DNA from: an uncultured Bacilli bacterium
Lineage (GTDB): Bacteria; Bacillota_I; Bacilli_A; RF39; UBA660
DNA: 64,000 nucleotides
Assembly: GCA_934101795.1 (NCBI GenBank)
Contig: CAKORY010000005.1
Coordinates: forward strand, 4,525 to 68,524
Reading direction: 5' to 3'
The notes under the pieces were generated by a model, which was not told where the DNA came from, made no database searches, and was given only the letters and a program-made list of their open reading frames with translations. Every line of letters starts with the position of its first letter. The first letter of the stretch is position 1. Shown here in pieces: positions 45,816-52,567 of the stretch. A program made the position numbers and the translations under genes.

Positions 45816-47492
45816 CTATACTTGATTAACTTCCATAATAACAGGTAATATAATAGGTTTTCTACCAGTTAAATTATTAATAAATGGAAGTAATTCTAAT
45901 ATAATTTGATTTTTTAAATCTATATAACTATATGGAGCTTTGCTTAAAGCATTATTAGCAATCTCGCTAATCTTTCTTTCTATTTTTTGCATAAGTTCTT
46001 GATTTTCGTTAACAAGAACAAATCCTCGTGCAGTTACATTAGGTTTAAGTAATAATTTGCGTTGTAATGTATTAATATTTAAAATAGTAATAAGTATTCC
46101 ATCTTGACTCATAAGTTTACGATCTTTAATAACTACTGAGCCAATATCTCCGACACGAGAACCATCAACATAAACATCTCCGGCTTGAACTGTTCCAGCT
46201 TTTTTGACTTCACCATTTAATATTTCTATAACATCCCCATTAGTGCATATAAATGTATTTTCTGGGTTTACTCCACACATTACACCAATTTCTGTATGTT
46301 TTTTAAGCATTCTATATTCACCATGCATAGGCATAAAATACTTTGGTTTAATAATTCTAAGCATCCATTTTAATTCTTCTTCTTTAGCATGCCCAGAAGT
46401 ATGAACATCACTAAATTCTGAATTAGTAAATACACGAACACCTTTTAAGTATAGTTTGTTGATAATTTTATTAATGCTTTCAGCATTACCAGGTATTGGA
46501 CTAGATGAAAATATTACTAAATCATCATTTAAAAGTGATATTTGTTTATGTTGTCCATTAGCTATACGAGATAAAGCTGCCAGTGGTTCACCTTGAGAAC
46601 CAGTACAAAGTATACATATTTCATTTCTTTTTAAACTTTTAGCTTCATTGGCATCAATAAACATTGATTTATCATTAATAAGTCCATTATTTAAAGCAAG
46701 TTCAATACTATTATCCATACTTCTACCAAAAACAATTATTTTTCTGCCATACTTTTTACAACTTTCAACAATATGTTTAATACGATAAATATTAGATGCA
46801 AATGTTGCAATAATAACTCTTCCATGATGTTTACTAATCATATCATTAAGAGTTCCATCAACAGCACTTTCACTTTTAGAGTAACCACTTGATAAAGCAT
46901 TAGTTGAGTCACTAAGAAGTAGTGTTACACCTTCTTGACCAAATTTAGCCATTTTATGAATATCAGCCATTGGCCCAACTGGAGTTAAGTCAAATTTAAA
47001 GTCCCCAGTTTCAAAAATAGTACCATTTGGTGTCTTTATAACAATAGCAAAACTATCTGGTATAGAGTGGGTAGTATTAATAAATGAGATATCAAAATAC
47101 TTAGTTTTAACATTGAATTCTGGTGTAATTATTTGATAATTTTCATACTTTATATTTCTTTCAACCAATTTTTTCTCAATTAAATCCTTAGCAATTTTTG
47201 GTGTATATATAACAGGAATATTAATTGCCTGAAGTAAAAATGGAATACCTCCGATATGGTCTTCATGTCCATGTGTTATAAATAAGCCTTTAATTTTATC
47301 AGCATTTTTCTTTAAATATGAAATATCTTGAATAACATAATCAACCCCAAGTAAATTATCTTCTGGAAACATAACTCCAGCATCAATAATTAGTAGTTCA
47401 TCTTTATGTTCAACAACATACATATTTTTTCCAACTTCACCTAAACCACCTAAAGCAATAACTTTCGTGGCAATATTATTTTTATTTTCCAT
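45816..47492 (-). CDS. rnj: Ribonuclease J
   Basis: A 558-residue metallo-beta-lactamase/beta-CASP ribonuclease with 5'-3' exo- and endonuclease activity. Motifs: FITHGHEDHIGGIPF (zinc ligands), ETGDFKFD, LLSDSTNA, the beta-CASP ATFASN, CTGSQGEP and HTSGHA, and MPMHGEYR. The C-terminal dimerisation domain is present. AAGAAGGAA ribosome site, with its own promoter divergent from ftsA. Confidence 0.95.
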   Translation of the reverse strand: MENKNNIATKVIALGGLGEVGKNMYVVEHKDELLIIDAGVMFPEDNLLGVDYVIQDISYLKKNADKIKGLFITHGHEDHIGGIPFLLQAINIPVIYTPKIAKDLIEKKLVERNIKYENYQIITPEFNVKTKYFDISFINTTHSIPDSFAIVIKTPNGTIFETGDFKFDLTPVGPMADIHKMAKFGQEGVTLLLSDSTNALSSGYSKSESAVDGTLNDMISKHHGRVIIATFASNIYRIKHIVESCKKYGRKIIVFGRSMDNSIELALNNGLINDKSMFIDANEAKSLKRNEICILCTGSQGEPLAALSRIANGQHKQISLLNDDLVIFSSSPIPGNAESINKIINKLYLKGVRVFTNSEFSDVHTSGHAKEEELKWMLRIIKPKYFMPMHGEYRMLKKHTEIGVMCGVNPENTFICTNGDVIEILNGEVKKAGTVQAGDVYVDGSRVGDIGSVVIKDRKLMSQDGILITILNINTLQRKLLLKPNVTARGFVLVNENQELMQKIERKISEIANNALSKAPYSYIDLKNQIILELLPFINNLTGRKPIILPVIMEVNQV

Positions 47493-47552
47493 TCAAAAAA
47501 TTCCTTCTTTCTTAAAAATTAAATTAATTCATAAAGTTACTGAACTAGACTA

Positions 47553-47581
47553 ATTATATCAAAAAAAACAGTATTTGTCTA
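47553..47581 (-). promoter_or_regulatory. Promoter of rnj
   Basis: On the minus strand TAGACA (47581-47576), 17-base spacer, TATAAT (47558-47553), about 60 bases before the rnj start. Confidence 0.6.
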
Positions 47582-47654
47582 TAATTCTTTGTAAATTTTC
47601 CATTTATGTCTTAGCCTTATTACAAAATGTTTATAAAAAAGTTTTATAAAGCAC

Positions 47655-47683
47655 TTGCAGAAAAGCATGTTTTTAGATATAAT
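47655..47683 (+). promoter_or_regulatory. Promoter of ftsA-ftsZ
   Basis: TTGCAG at 47655-47660, 17-base spacer, TATAAT at 47678-47683, 28 bases before ATG 47712. Confidence 0.6.
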
Positions 47684-47711
47684 TAGTTATAAGGTAATAG
47701 GAGATGTTTGC

Positions 47712-48953
47712 ATGCGAAAGATAATAGCTAGTTTAGATATCGGTAGTCACACTATTAAACTTGTAGTGGGCGAAATAATGCGTAATAAACTAAATATTTT
47801 AGCATGCGTAGACACACCATCTCGTGGCATAAAAAAAGGATTTGTTGTAAATCATGAAAGTGCTATTGAAGCATTAAGTGACGTTTTTAAAAAAGGAGAA
47901 GAACAAATTGGCCTTAAGATAACTAAAGTAATTGTAAGTTGTCCCACAAATGATTTAGAATGTTTCTTAAGTGAAGGTTATGCTTCTATTACAAATGAAG
48001 AACATATAGTAACTGGTGCTGATATTATTAAATCAATGCAAACTGCAGTCTATAATAAAGTTATGGATAATAGAGAAATAGTTGGCCTTCTTCCTACTAA
48101 GTTTTTAATAGATGATAGTAGTGTAACTAATAATCCACTACATATGCATGCTGAAAAATTAAAGGTAAAAGTAGTTGTTGCAACAGTGCCCAAGAAAAAT
48201 GTAAGTTCCATAATTAAATGTTTAGAAAAAATAGGAGTTACAGTAGTTGATGTTACAGTTGGACCTATTGGGGATTATTACGAATTTAAAAATAGTAAAA
48301 ATGTTGAAGAAGTCGGAGCTGTAATCAATATTGGTTCATCTAAAACAACAGTTGCTATATTTAATAAAGGAATACTAACTGGATCAGAAACTATTGACAT
48401 GGGGGGAGAAACTATTGATTATGATTTAGGTTATGTGTATAAAATAAGTAGGAATGATGCTCTTTACTTAAAAGAATCAATTGCTCTTGCTAATAAAACT
48501 AATGCTCAACCTAATGAATCAGTTATTTTAGAAAATAAAAATGGGGACAAAATTAAGATTAATCAGTATGATGTCAGTGAAATTGTTATGGGAAGATTAG
48601 AAGAATTGCTAAATTTAGCAAAAAAACAAATAAATCTCTTAACAAAAAAGGAAATTAGTTATATAATTGTTACAGGGGGAGTAACAGAAATGGCAGACTT
48701 TAAAAGTATAATGGATTATATTTTTAAAGATGCTACATTAGGAGTTGTTACAGAAATTGGAGCTAGACATAATAAATATGCTACTGGTATAGGTTTAATT
48801 AAGTATTATGATAGTAGGTTAAAATTAAGAAATAGAGATTTTTCAATATTTAGTATTGATGAACAAGAAGAATTAAGTGGAATACATAAAAAGGTTAATA
48901 TTTCAGATGATTCCTTATTAGGTAAATTATTTGGATACTTTTTTGATAACTAG
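47712..48953 (+). CDS. ftsA: Cell division protein FtsA
   Basis: A 413-residue actin-fold protein tethering FtsZ to the membrane. It begins MRKIIASLDIGSHTIKLVVG (phosphate loop 1), has the SHS2/1C insertion and second phosphate loop GAVINIGSSKTTVAIF, adenosine motif IIVTGGVTEM and a C-terminal amphipathic helix (LLGKLFGYFFDN) for membrane attachment. The frame is open to 47655, but that start lies on the promoter. GGAGATG precedes ATG 47712. No mur/fts cluster precedes it. Confidence 0.93.
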   Translation: MRKIIASLDIGSHTIKLVVGEIMRNKLNILACVDTPSRGIKKGFVVNHESAIEALSDVFKKGEEQIGLKITKVIVSCPTNDLECFLSEGYASITNEEHIVTGADIIKSMQTAVYNKVMDNREIVGLLPTKFLIDDSSVTNNPLHMHAEKLKVKVVVATVPKKNVSSIIKCLEKIGVTVVDVTVGPIGDYYEFKNSKNVEEVGAVINIGSSKTTVAIFNKGILTGSETIDMGGETIDYDLGYVYKISRNDALYLKESIALANKTNAQPNESVILENKNGDKIKINQYDVSEIVMGRLEELLNLAKKQINLLTKKEISYIIVTGGVTEMADFKSIMDYIFKDATLGVVTEIGARHNKYATGIGLIKYYDSRLKLRNRDFSIFSIDEQEELSGIHKKVNISDDSLLGKLFGYFFDN

Positions 48954-48968
48954 ATGGGAGAGAAAATT

Positions 48969-50030
48969 ATGAATGGATTACAGATGGATCAAATAGCCAA
49001 GATTAAAGTTATTGGCGTAGGTGGCGGCGGATGTAACGCAGTTAACCGAATGATTGAAGAAGGGGTTAAAAGTGTTGAATTTTATGTAGTTAATACAGAT
49101 TTACAAGTTTTAAATGCTTCTTTGTGTCAAAATAAAATACAAATTGGTAAAAATATAACTGGAGGAAGAGGTGCTGGAGCTAATCCAGAAGTTGGTCGAA
49201 GTGCTGCTTTAGAAAGTAAAAATGAATTAGAAGATGCTCTTCAAGGTGCAGATATGGTATTTGTTGCTTGTGGACTTGGCGGAGGTACTGGTACTGGTGC
49301 TGCCCCAATTATTGCTGAAATTGCTCAAAACATGGGAGCTTTAACAGTTGGTATAGTAACAAAACCATTTAGATTCGAAGGCAAAAAGAGAATGGAAAAT
49401 GCTTTAGTAGGACTTGAAGAACTTAGAACTCATGTTGATAGTTTAATTATTATACCTAATGATAGATTAAGAGAATTAATTGACAAAACTACAAGTTTTG
49501 AAGATGCATTTAAAGAAGTAGATAATGTTCTTCACAGAGGGGTTCAATCAATATCAGACTTAATAGCTGTTACTGGGGTAATCAACCTAGACTTTGCAGA
49601 TGTTAAAACAGTAATGGAAAAAAGTGGTACAGCAATTATTGGTATTGGATGTAATGCTGGCGAAAATAGAGCAATTGAAGCTGCAAGACAAGCTGTGTCA
49701 AATTCACTTTTGGAAGCCACAATTGAAGGAGCAACAAATGCAATTGTTAACGTAACTGGTGGTAAAAATCTTACATTATTTGAAATTGAAGATGCTGTAG
49801 AAACAGTGAGAGAAGCAGCAAACTCAGATATAAATATAATCTTCGGTGCTATTAAAAATGATAACTTAACTGATGAAGTAATTGTAACAGTAATAGCAAC
49901 AGGATTTGATGATGAAGTTGGGGAAGAAGCGTTATTTAGTGATGAAGTACATGTTCAAAAAAGAAGACAAACTCCTGAAGTAGATGATGAATATGAAATT
50001 CCACCATTCCTAAGAAGCGATAATTATTAA
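48969..50030 (+). CDS. ftsZ: Cell division protein FtsZ
   Basis: A 353-residue tubulin homologue forming the Z ring. [16 protein letters not shown], the GTP signature [21 protein letters not shown] (T7 loop) and the C-terminal peptide [10 protein letters not shown] that binds FtsA are all present. An in-frame ATG at 48954 directly abuts the ftsA stop, but GGGAGAG then lies inside it. ATG 48969, eight bases after that site, is the better start. Followed by a terminator and then the spoIIGA-sigE pair. Confidence 0.95.
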   Translation: MNGLQMDQIAKIKVIGVGGGGCNAVNRMIEEGVKSVEFYVVNTDLQVLNASLCQNKIQIGKNITGGRGAGANPEVGRSAALESKNELEDALQGADMVFVACGLGGGTGTGAAPIIAEIAQNMGALTVGIVTKPFRFEGKKRMENALVGLEELRTHVDSLIIIPNDRLRELIDKTTSFEDAFKEVDNVLHRGVQSISDLIAVTGVINLDFADVKTVMEKSGTAIIGIGCNAGENRAIEAARQAVSNSLLEATIEGATNAIVNVTGGKNLTLFEIEDAVETVREAANSDINIIFGAIKNDNLTDEVIVTVIATGFDDEVGEEALFSDEVHVQKRRQTPEVDDEYEIPPFLRSDNY

Positions 50031-50040
50031 AAATTAAATG

Positions 50041-50050
50041 TGTTCGACAA
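50041..50050 (-). promoter_or_regulatory. Candidate Spo0A box upstream of spoIIGA
   Basis: On the minus strand 50050-50041 reads TTGTCGAACA, containing the full TGTCGAA core of the Spo0A recognition site. It lies about 35 bases upstream of a TATAAT (50081-50086) that has no -35 at normal spacing, as in Spo0A-dependent promoters. Confidence 0.45.
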
Positions 50051-50054
50051 AAAG

Positions 50055-50079
50055 CAACAAATTATTGTTGTTTTTTTTT
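50055..50079 (+). terminator. Terminator between ftsZ and spoIIGA
   Basis: CAACAA, loop ATTA, TTGTTG and nine T. A TATAAT follows at 50081. Confidence 0.7.
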
Positions 50080-50102
50080 GTATAATAGATCTGGTGATAA
50101 AG

Positions 50103-50906
50103 ATGAAGATATACTTGGACTTAGTTTTTATGCTAAATTTTATCTATGATTTACTACTCCTTATGACAATAGATATAACACTTAAAAGACATAAAAGCTT
50201 TGTAAGACTTATTTCAGCCAGTATCATTGGCGCTTTATCACTTGTTATTTTGTTTTTACCATTTAATAAATTTATTTTATTTTTACTTAAAATATTTGTT
50301 AGTGTCATTATGGTTCTAATTGCATTTAAATTTAAAAATATTAAATATACTTTTACTAATTTATTTTATCTATATATGTGTAGTGTTATTTTAGGTGGTT
50401 TTCTTTATTTATTAGATATTGAATTTAGTTACAAAAGAGAAGGATTAATTTTTTATTTTAATGGATTAAGTATAAATTATCTTCTTCTTTTAATACTTGG
50501 ACCTTTAATACTTGGTTTATATATTTATGAACATAAAAAGTTTAAATCAACATATAATTTTAATTGTAATGTTGAAATAGTATTTAATAATGGTAAAGTT
50601 TTACATTCTACAGGTTTTATTGACTCTGGTAATAAGCTTAAAGATCCAGTTACTAAAAAATATGTAATTGTTATATCAAAGAAACTATTATCTAGTTATA
50701 TTAATATTCGTAGTCCGATGTACGTTCCTTATAAAGCTTTAAATAAATATGGATTAATTGAATGTTTTAAAATTAAATATTTAAAAGTTAATAATCAAAT
50801 ATTTACTAATTATCTAGTGGGTATTAGTAATGATGAGTTTAACCTAAATGGTGCAGATGTTTTACTTAATTATAAATTAATGGAGGATATATGTTTAGAA
50901 AAATAA
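50103..50906 (+). CDS. spoIIGA: Sigma-E processing peptidase SpoIIGA-like
   Basis: A 267-residue protein with five N-terminal membrane segments (residues 1-145) and a C-terminal aspartic protease domain containing STGFIDSGNKLKDP, where Asp is the presumed catalytic residue. In endospore formers SpoIIGA cuts the pro-sequence from sigma-E in the mother cell after a forespore signal. The frame is open to 50040, but GGTGAT before ATG 50103 marks the start. It overlaps sigE by 16 bases, the arrangement known from Bacillus. This implies that the organism sporulates or did recently. Confidence 0.88.
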   Translation: MKIYLDLVFMLNFIYDLLLLMTIDITLKRHKSFVRLISASIIGALSLVILFLPFNKFILFLLKIFVSVIMVLIAFKFKNIKYTFTNLFYLYMCSVILGGFLYLLDIEFSYKREGLIFYFNGLSINYLLLLILGPLILGLYIYEHKKFKSTYNFNCNVEIVFNNGKVLHSTGFIDSGNKLKDPVTKKYVIVISKKLLSSYINIRSPMYVPYKALNKYGLIECFKIKYLKVNNQIFTNYLVGISNDEFNLNGADVLLNYKLMEDICLEK

Positions 50907-51574
50907 TTGAATGGTTATTTAGTAAGTACAATGAAGTTTTTTTTGTTGGTGCAACAGATAAATTACCACCACCCCTTTCTAAAGAAGAAGAACTTGCTTA
51001 TTTAATTAAAGCCAAAGCTGGTGATGAGGAAGCTAGAAATATCTTAATTGAACATAACTTAAGACTAGTTGTATTTTTAGCTAAAAAGTATGAAAATACA
51101 ACCTATGATATTGAAGACTTAGTAAGTATAGGTTCAATTGGTCTTATTAAAGGTATAAATACTTATAAAATTGATAAAAATATTAAACTTGCCACTTATG
51201 CCTCAAGATGTATTTCAAATGAAATATTAATGTTTTTAAGAAAAAACAAAAGAAAAAGAGCAGAAGTATCACTTGAAGATGCTTTAAATTATGATGCTGA
51301 GGGTAATGAACTTCATCTTGAAGATATTCTAGGTACAGAAATAGATTTAGTGCCAAATGAATATGAAAAACAAGTGGATAAAGAAGTTTTATCTAAAGAA
51401 ATTGAAGGACTTCCGGATAGAGATAAAGAGATTATGACATTAAGATATGGCCTTAATAATACTAAGGAATATACCCAAAAAGAAGTTGCAGAAATGCTAG
51501 GAATAAGCCAATCTTATATTTCAAGAATAGAAAAGAAAGTTGTTAGAAAATTAAAACAAGTTATGATCAAATGA
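50891..51574 (+). CDS. sigE: RNA polymerase sporulation sigma factor SigE
   Basis: A 227-residue sigma-70-family factor. The N-terminus MFRKIIEWLFSKYNEVFFVG is the hydrophobic pro-sequence removed by SpoIIGA. Regions 2 (NLRLVVFLAKKYENTTYDIEDLVS, IGSIGLIKGINTYK) and 4 (YTQKEVAEMLGISQSYISRIE) are intact. It directs early mother-cell transcription. GGAGG ribosome site inside spoIIGA. The sigG gene that follows in Bacillus is absent; small RNA genes follow instead. Confidence 0.93.
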   Translation: MFRKIIEWLFSKYNEVFFVGATDKLPPPLSKEEELAYLIKAKAGDEEARNILIEHNLRLVVFLAKKYENTTYDIEDLVSIGSIGLIKGINTYKIDKNIKLATYASRCISNEILMFLRKNKRKRAEVSLEDALNYDAEGNELHLEDILGTEIDLVPNEYEKQVDKEVLSKEIEGLPDRDKEIMTLRYGLNNTKEYTQKEVAEMLGISQSYISRIEKKVVRKLKQVMIK

Positions 51575-51608
51575 TGTAAAGCAATTGTAAACAGGCGTGT
51601 AAAATATA

Positions 51609-51637
51609 TTGCAAAGTAAAAATTTATATCATATAAT
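51609..51637 (+). promoter_or_regulatory. Promoter of the first small RNA
   Basis: TTGCAA at 51609-51614, 17-base spacer, TATAAT at 51632-51637. Confidence 0.55.
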
Positions 51638-51643
51638 TTAATT

Positions 51644-51734
51644 AAGCTAGCAGTAGCTAGAATAAAAGGGATAGTGTGAAATTGGTTTCCAATTCACTTA
51701 AAAATAAAGCTTATAAATTAGGCTTTATTTTTTT
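51644..51734 (+). ncRNA. Candidate small RNA downstream of sigE (about 91 nt)
   Basis: No ORF. Promoter as listed, then three hairpins in a row: AGCTA/TAGCT or CTAGC/GCTAG at 51645-51660; GTGAA-A-TTGG, loop TTT, CCAATTCAC at 51676-51697; and the terminator AATAAAGC/GCTTTATT at 51703-51729 with seven T. I match it to no known RNA family. Confidence 0.5.
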
Positions 51735-51748
51735 GCAAAATTTGTGGC

Positions 51749-51777
51749 TTGAAATTTGAGTTAAAATATGATAATAT
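51749..51777 (+). promoter_or_regulatory. Promoter of RNA A
   Basis: TTGAAA at 51749-51754, 17-base spacer, TAATAT at 51772-51777. The same layout recurs 391 bases downstream before RNA B. Confidence 0.6.
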
Positions 51778-51783
51778 AAGTAT

Positions 51784-51904
51784 ATATGAAAGCAAATTTC
51801 ATATAATAAAAAAAGAAACATTTGATTTTAGTATGTCGGATGCTTACTTTTTAATGATGTTAATGTTTACTTGAACATTTATAATGACAAGTAAGCATTT
51901 TTTT
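51784..51904 (+). ncRNA. RNA A: candidate antitoxin RNA of a convergent type I-like locus
   Basis: About 121 nt. A 5' hairpin (TATATGAAA/TTTCATATA, 51783-51805) precedes a conserved block beginning AACATTTGATTTTAGTATGT at 51817. The 3' end is a hairpin with ATGCTTACTT and AAGTAAGCAT arms enclosing an inner AATGTT/AACATT hairpin, then seven T. It is fully antisense to the 3' part of the convergent transcript that carries the 36-codon ORF on the other strand. Confidence 0.55.
51817..51904 (+). repeat. 88-bp repeat copy A (3' half of RNA A)
   Basis: Matches 52205-52293 with three substitutions and one extra T in the final run by my alignment. Confidence 0.9.
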
Positions 51905-52046
51905 AATGTTGCTAAAAGCTTCATTAAAAATATCTTAAACTTTTTTACAAGCATAAGCATCACTCCCTTCATAATTTCCAAAACCCCCTTTGAAAGGGCT
52001 AATGAAAAATTAGTCCAGAAGTAAGCATCGACAATCAAACGTTTCG
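51823..52046 (-). ncRNA. Convergent transcript with 36-codon ORF (candidate type I toxin mRNA)
   Basis: The minus-strand promoter TTTACT (52081-52076), 17 bases, TATAAT (52058-52053) puts the start near 52046. The RNA begins with GAAACGTTTGATTGTCGATG, nearly the same words as the start of the conserved block of RNA A. Its 3' end runs through the complement of RNA A, so its own 5' and 3' ends can pair. This is the long-range lock known from type I toxin mRNAs. The 3' end at the T run around 51811-51823 is approximate. Confidence 0.45.
51844..51954 (-). CDS. Candidate 36-residue membrane-active peptide
   Basis: MLVKKFKIFLMKLLATLKKC, then LLVIINVQVNINIIKK. It is short, basic and hydrophobic, with no homologue I recognise. 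GAAGGGAG lies eight bases before this ATG; other in-frame ATGs lie at 51960, 51972 and 52038. The last half of the ORF is encoded by the complement of the RNA A terminator repeat, so it may be a chance frame. Its place in a convergent RNA pair is what makes a toxin role plausible. Confidence 0.35.
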   Translation of the reverse strand: MLVKKFKIFLMKLLATLKKCLLVIINVQVNINIIKK

Positions 52047-52139
52047 ATATTTATTATACCAAAAAAGTGGCTTGTAGTAAAGGAAAATAATGCAGATTTT
52101 AAAAGAAAAATGACTTTTATAAAATGTTGCTTTTTCTAC

Positions 52140-52168
52140 TTGGTATTAGTGTGAAAGTGTGATAATAT
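52140..52168 (+). promoter_or_regulatory. Promoter of RNA B
   Basis: TTGGTA at 52140-52145, 17-base spacer, TAATAT at 52163-52168. Confidence 0.55.
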
Positions 52169-52174
52169 TAAATC

Positions 52175-52293
52175 GCATGAAAGATAATTATTCGTGCAAT
52201 GAGTAACATTTGATTTTAGTATGTCAGATGCTTACTTTTTAATGATTGTAATGTTTACTTGAACATTTATAATGACAAGTAAGCATTTTTTTT
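52175..52293 (+). ncRNA. RNA B: solitary paralogue of RNA A
   Basis: About 119 nt. A 5' hairpin GCATGAA/TTCGTGC at 52175-52197 has different sequence from that of RNA A but the same position and shape, which suggests structural conservation. The rest is the 88-bp repeat and terminator. No convergent ORF-bearing transcript is evident here. Confidence 0.55.
52205..52293 (+). repeat. 88-bp repeat copy B (3' half of RNA B)
   Basis: Second copy of the repeat at 51817-51904, including the terminator hairpin with ATGCTTACTT/AAGTAAGCAT arms. Confidence 0.9.
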
Positions 52294-52323
52294 GCTGATT
52301 AAATATCTAAAAATCATATGATA

Positions 52324-52366
52324 TTGACATAGGGTTTTGACAAGTATAATATAGTTGTGTTATAAT
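52324..52366 (+). promoter_or_regulatory. Two overlapping promoters of the hisS leader
   Basis: TTGACA 52324-52329 with TAATAT 52347-52352 (17-base spacer), and TTGACA 52337-52342 with TATAAT 52361-52366 (18-base spacer). Confidence 0.65.
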
Positions 52367-52393
52367 GTACTTACTTTGAAAGGAATGCATTTT

Positions 52394-52459
52394 ATGAAAG
52401 AATATTTAATAAGATTAGTTCATCATCATAAAATCATGCACTTGTTACTGCGACATTAA
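52394..52459 (+). CDS. hisS leader peptide (21 residues, five His)
   Basis: ATG 52394 to TAA 52457-52459, preceded by GAAAGGA nine bases upstream. The peptide starts MKEYLIRLV and then has three consecutive His codons (residues 10-12), with further His at 16 and as the final residue 21. Five of 21 codons for a normally rare amino acid, directly before a terminator and histidyl-tRNA synthetase, mark it as an attenuation leader that senses charged tRNA-His. The product has no other expected role. Confidence 0.8.
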   Translation: MKEYLIRLVHHHKIMHLLLRH

Positions 52460-52534
52460 AGGTTGTAAATACAAGTGCTTATTGTAGTGCTTGTATATTT
52501 AAGCTATACAAGTAACTACTTGTATAGCTTTTTT
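52438..52534 (+). promoter_or_regulatory. Attenuator with mutually exclusive hairpins before hisS
   Basis: Segment 1 GCACTTGT (52438-52445, inside the leader ORF at its fourth His codon) can pair with 2 ACAAGTGC (52471-52478). CTTGTATA (52490-52497) can pair with TATACAAG (52505-52512) as an antiterminator. That last segment is also the 5' arm of the terminator. TACAAG (52470-52475) can alternatively pair with CTTGTA (52490-52495). The position of a stalled ribosome should choose between them. Confidence 0.7.
52501..52534 (+). terminator. hisS attenuator terminator
   Basis: AAGCTATACAAG, 6-base loop, CTTGTATAGCTT and T: a 12-bp perfect stem lying between the leader peptide and hisS. Confidence 0.85.
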
Positions 52535-52567
52535 AGATAATTATTATAAGGAAGGAATGAAGAAAAT

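Noticed and set aside
47655..47711. Longer FtsA N-terminus
   Set aside because: The extension is encoded over the promoter, and the conserved start MRKIIASLDIGS follows a good ribosome site at 47712.
51955..52038. Full 64-residue minus-strand ORF starting at 52038
   Set aside because: The upstream ATGs lack a ribosome site, and the first part overlaps the conserved RNA 5' end; the 36-codon form from 51954 has GAAGGGAG at proper spacing.
52300..52567. T-box riboswitch controlling hisS
   Set aside because: No specifier-loop architecture or conserved T-box sequence was found; the leader is short, translated and His-rich, which fits attenuation better.
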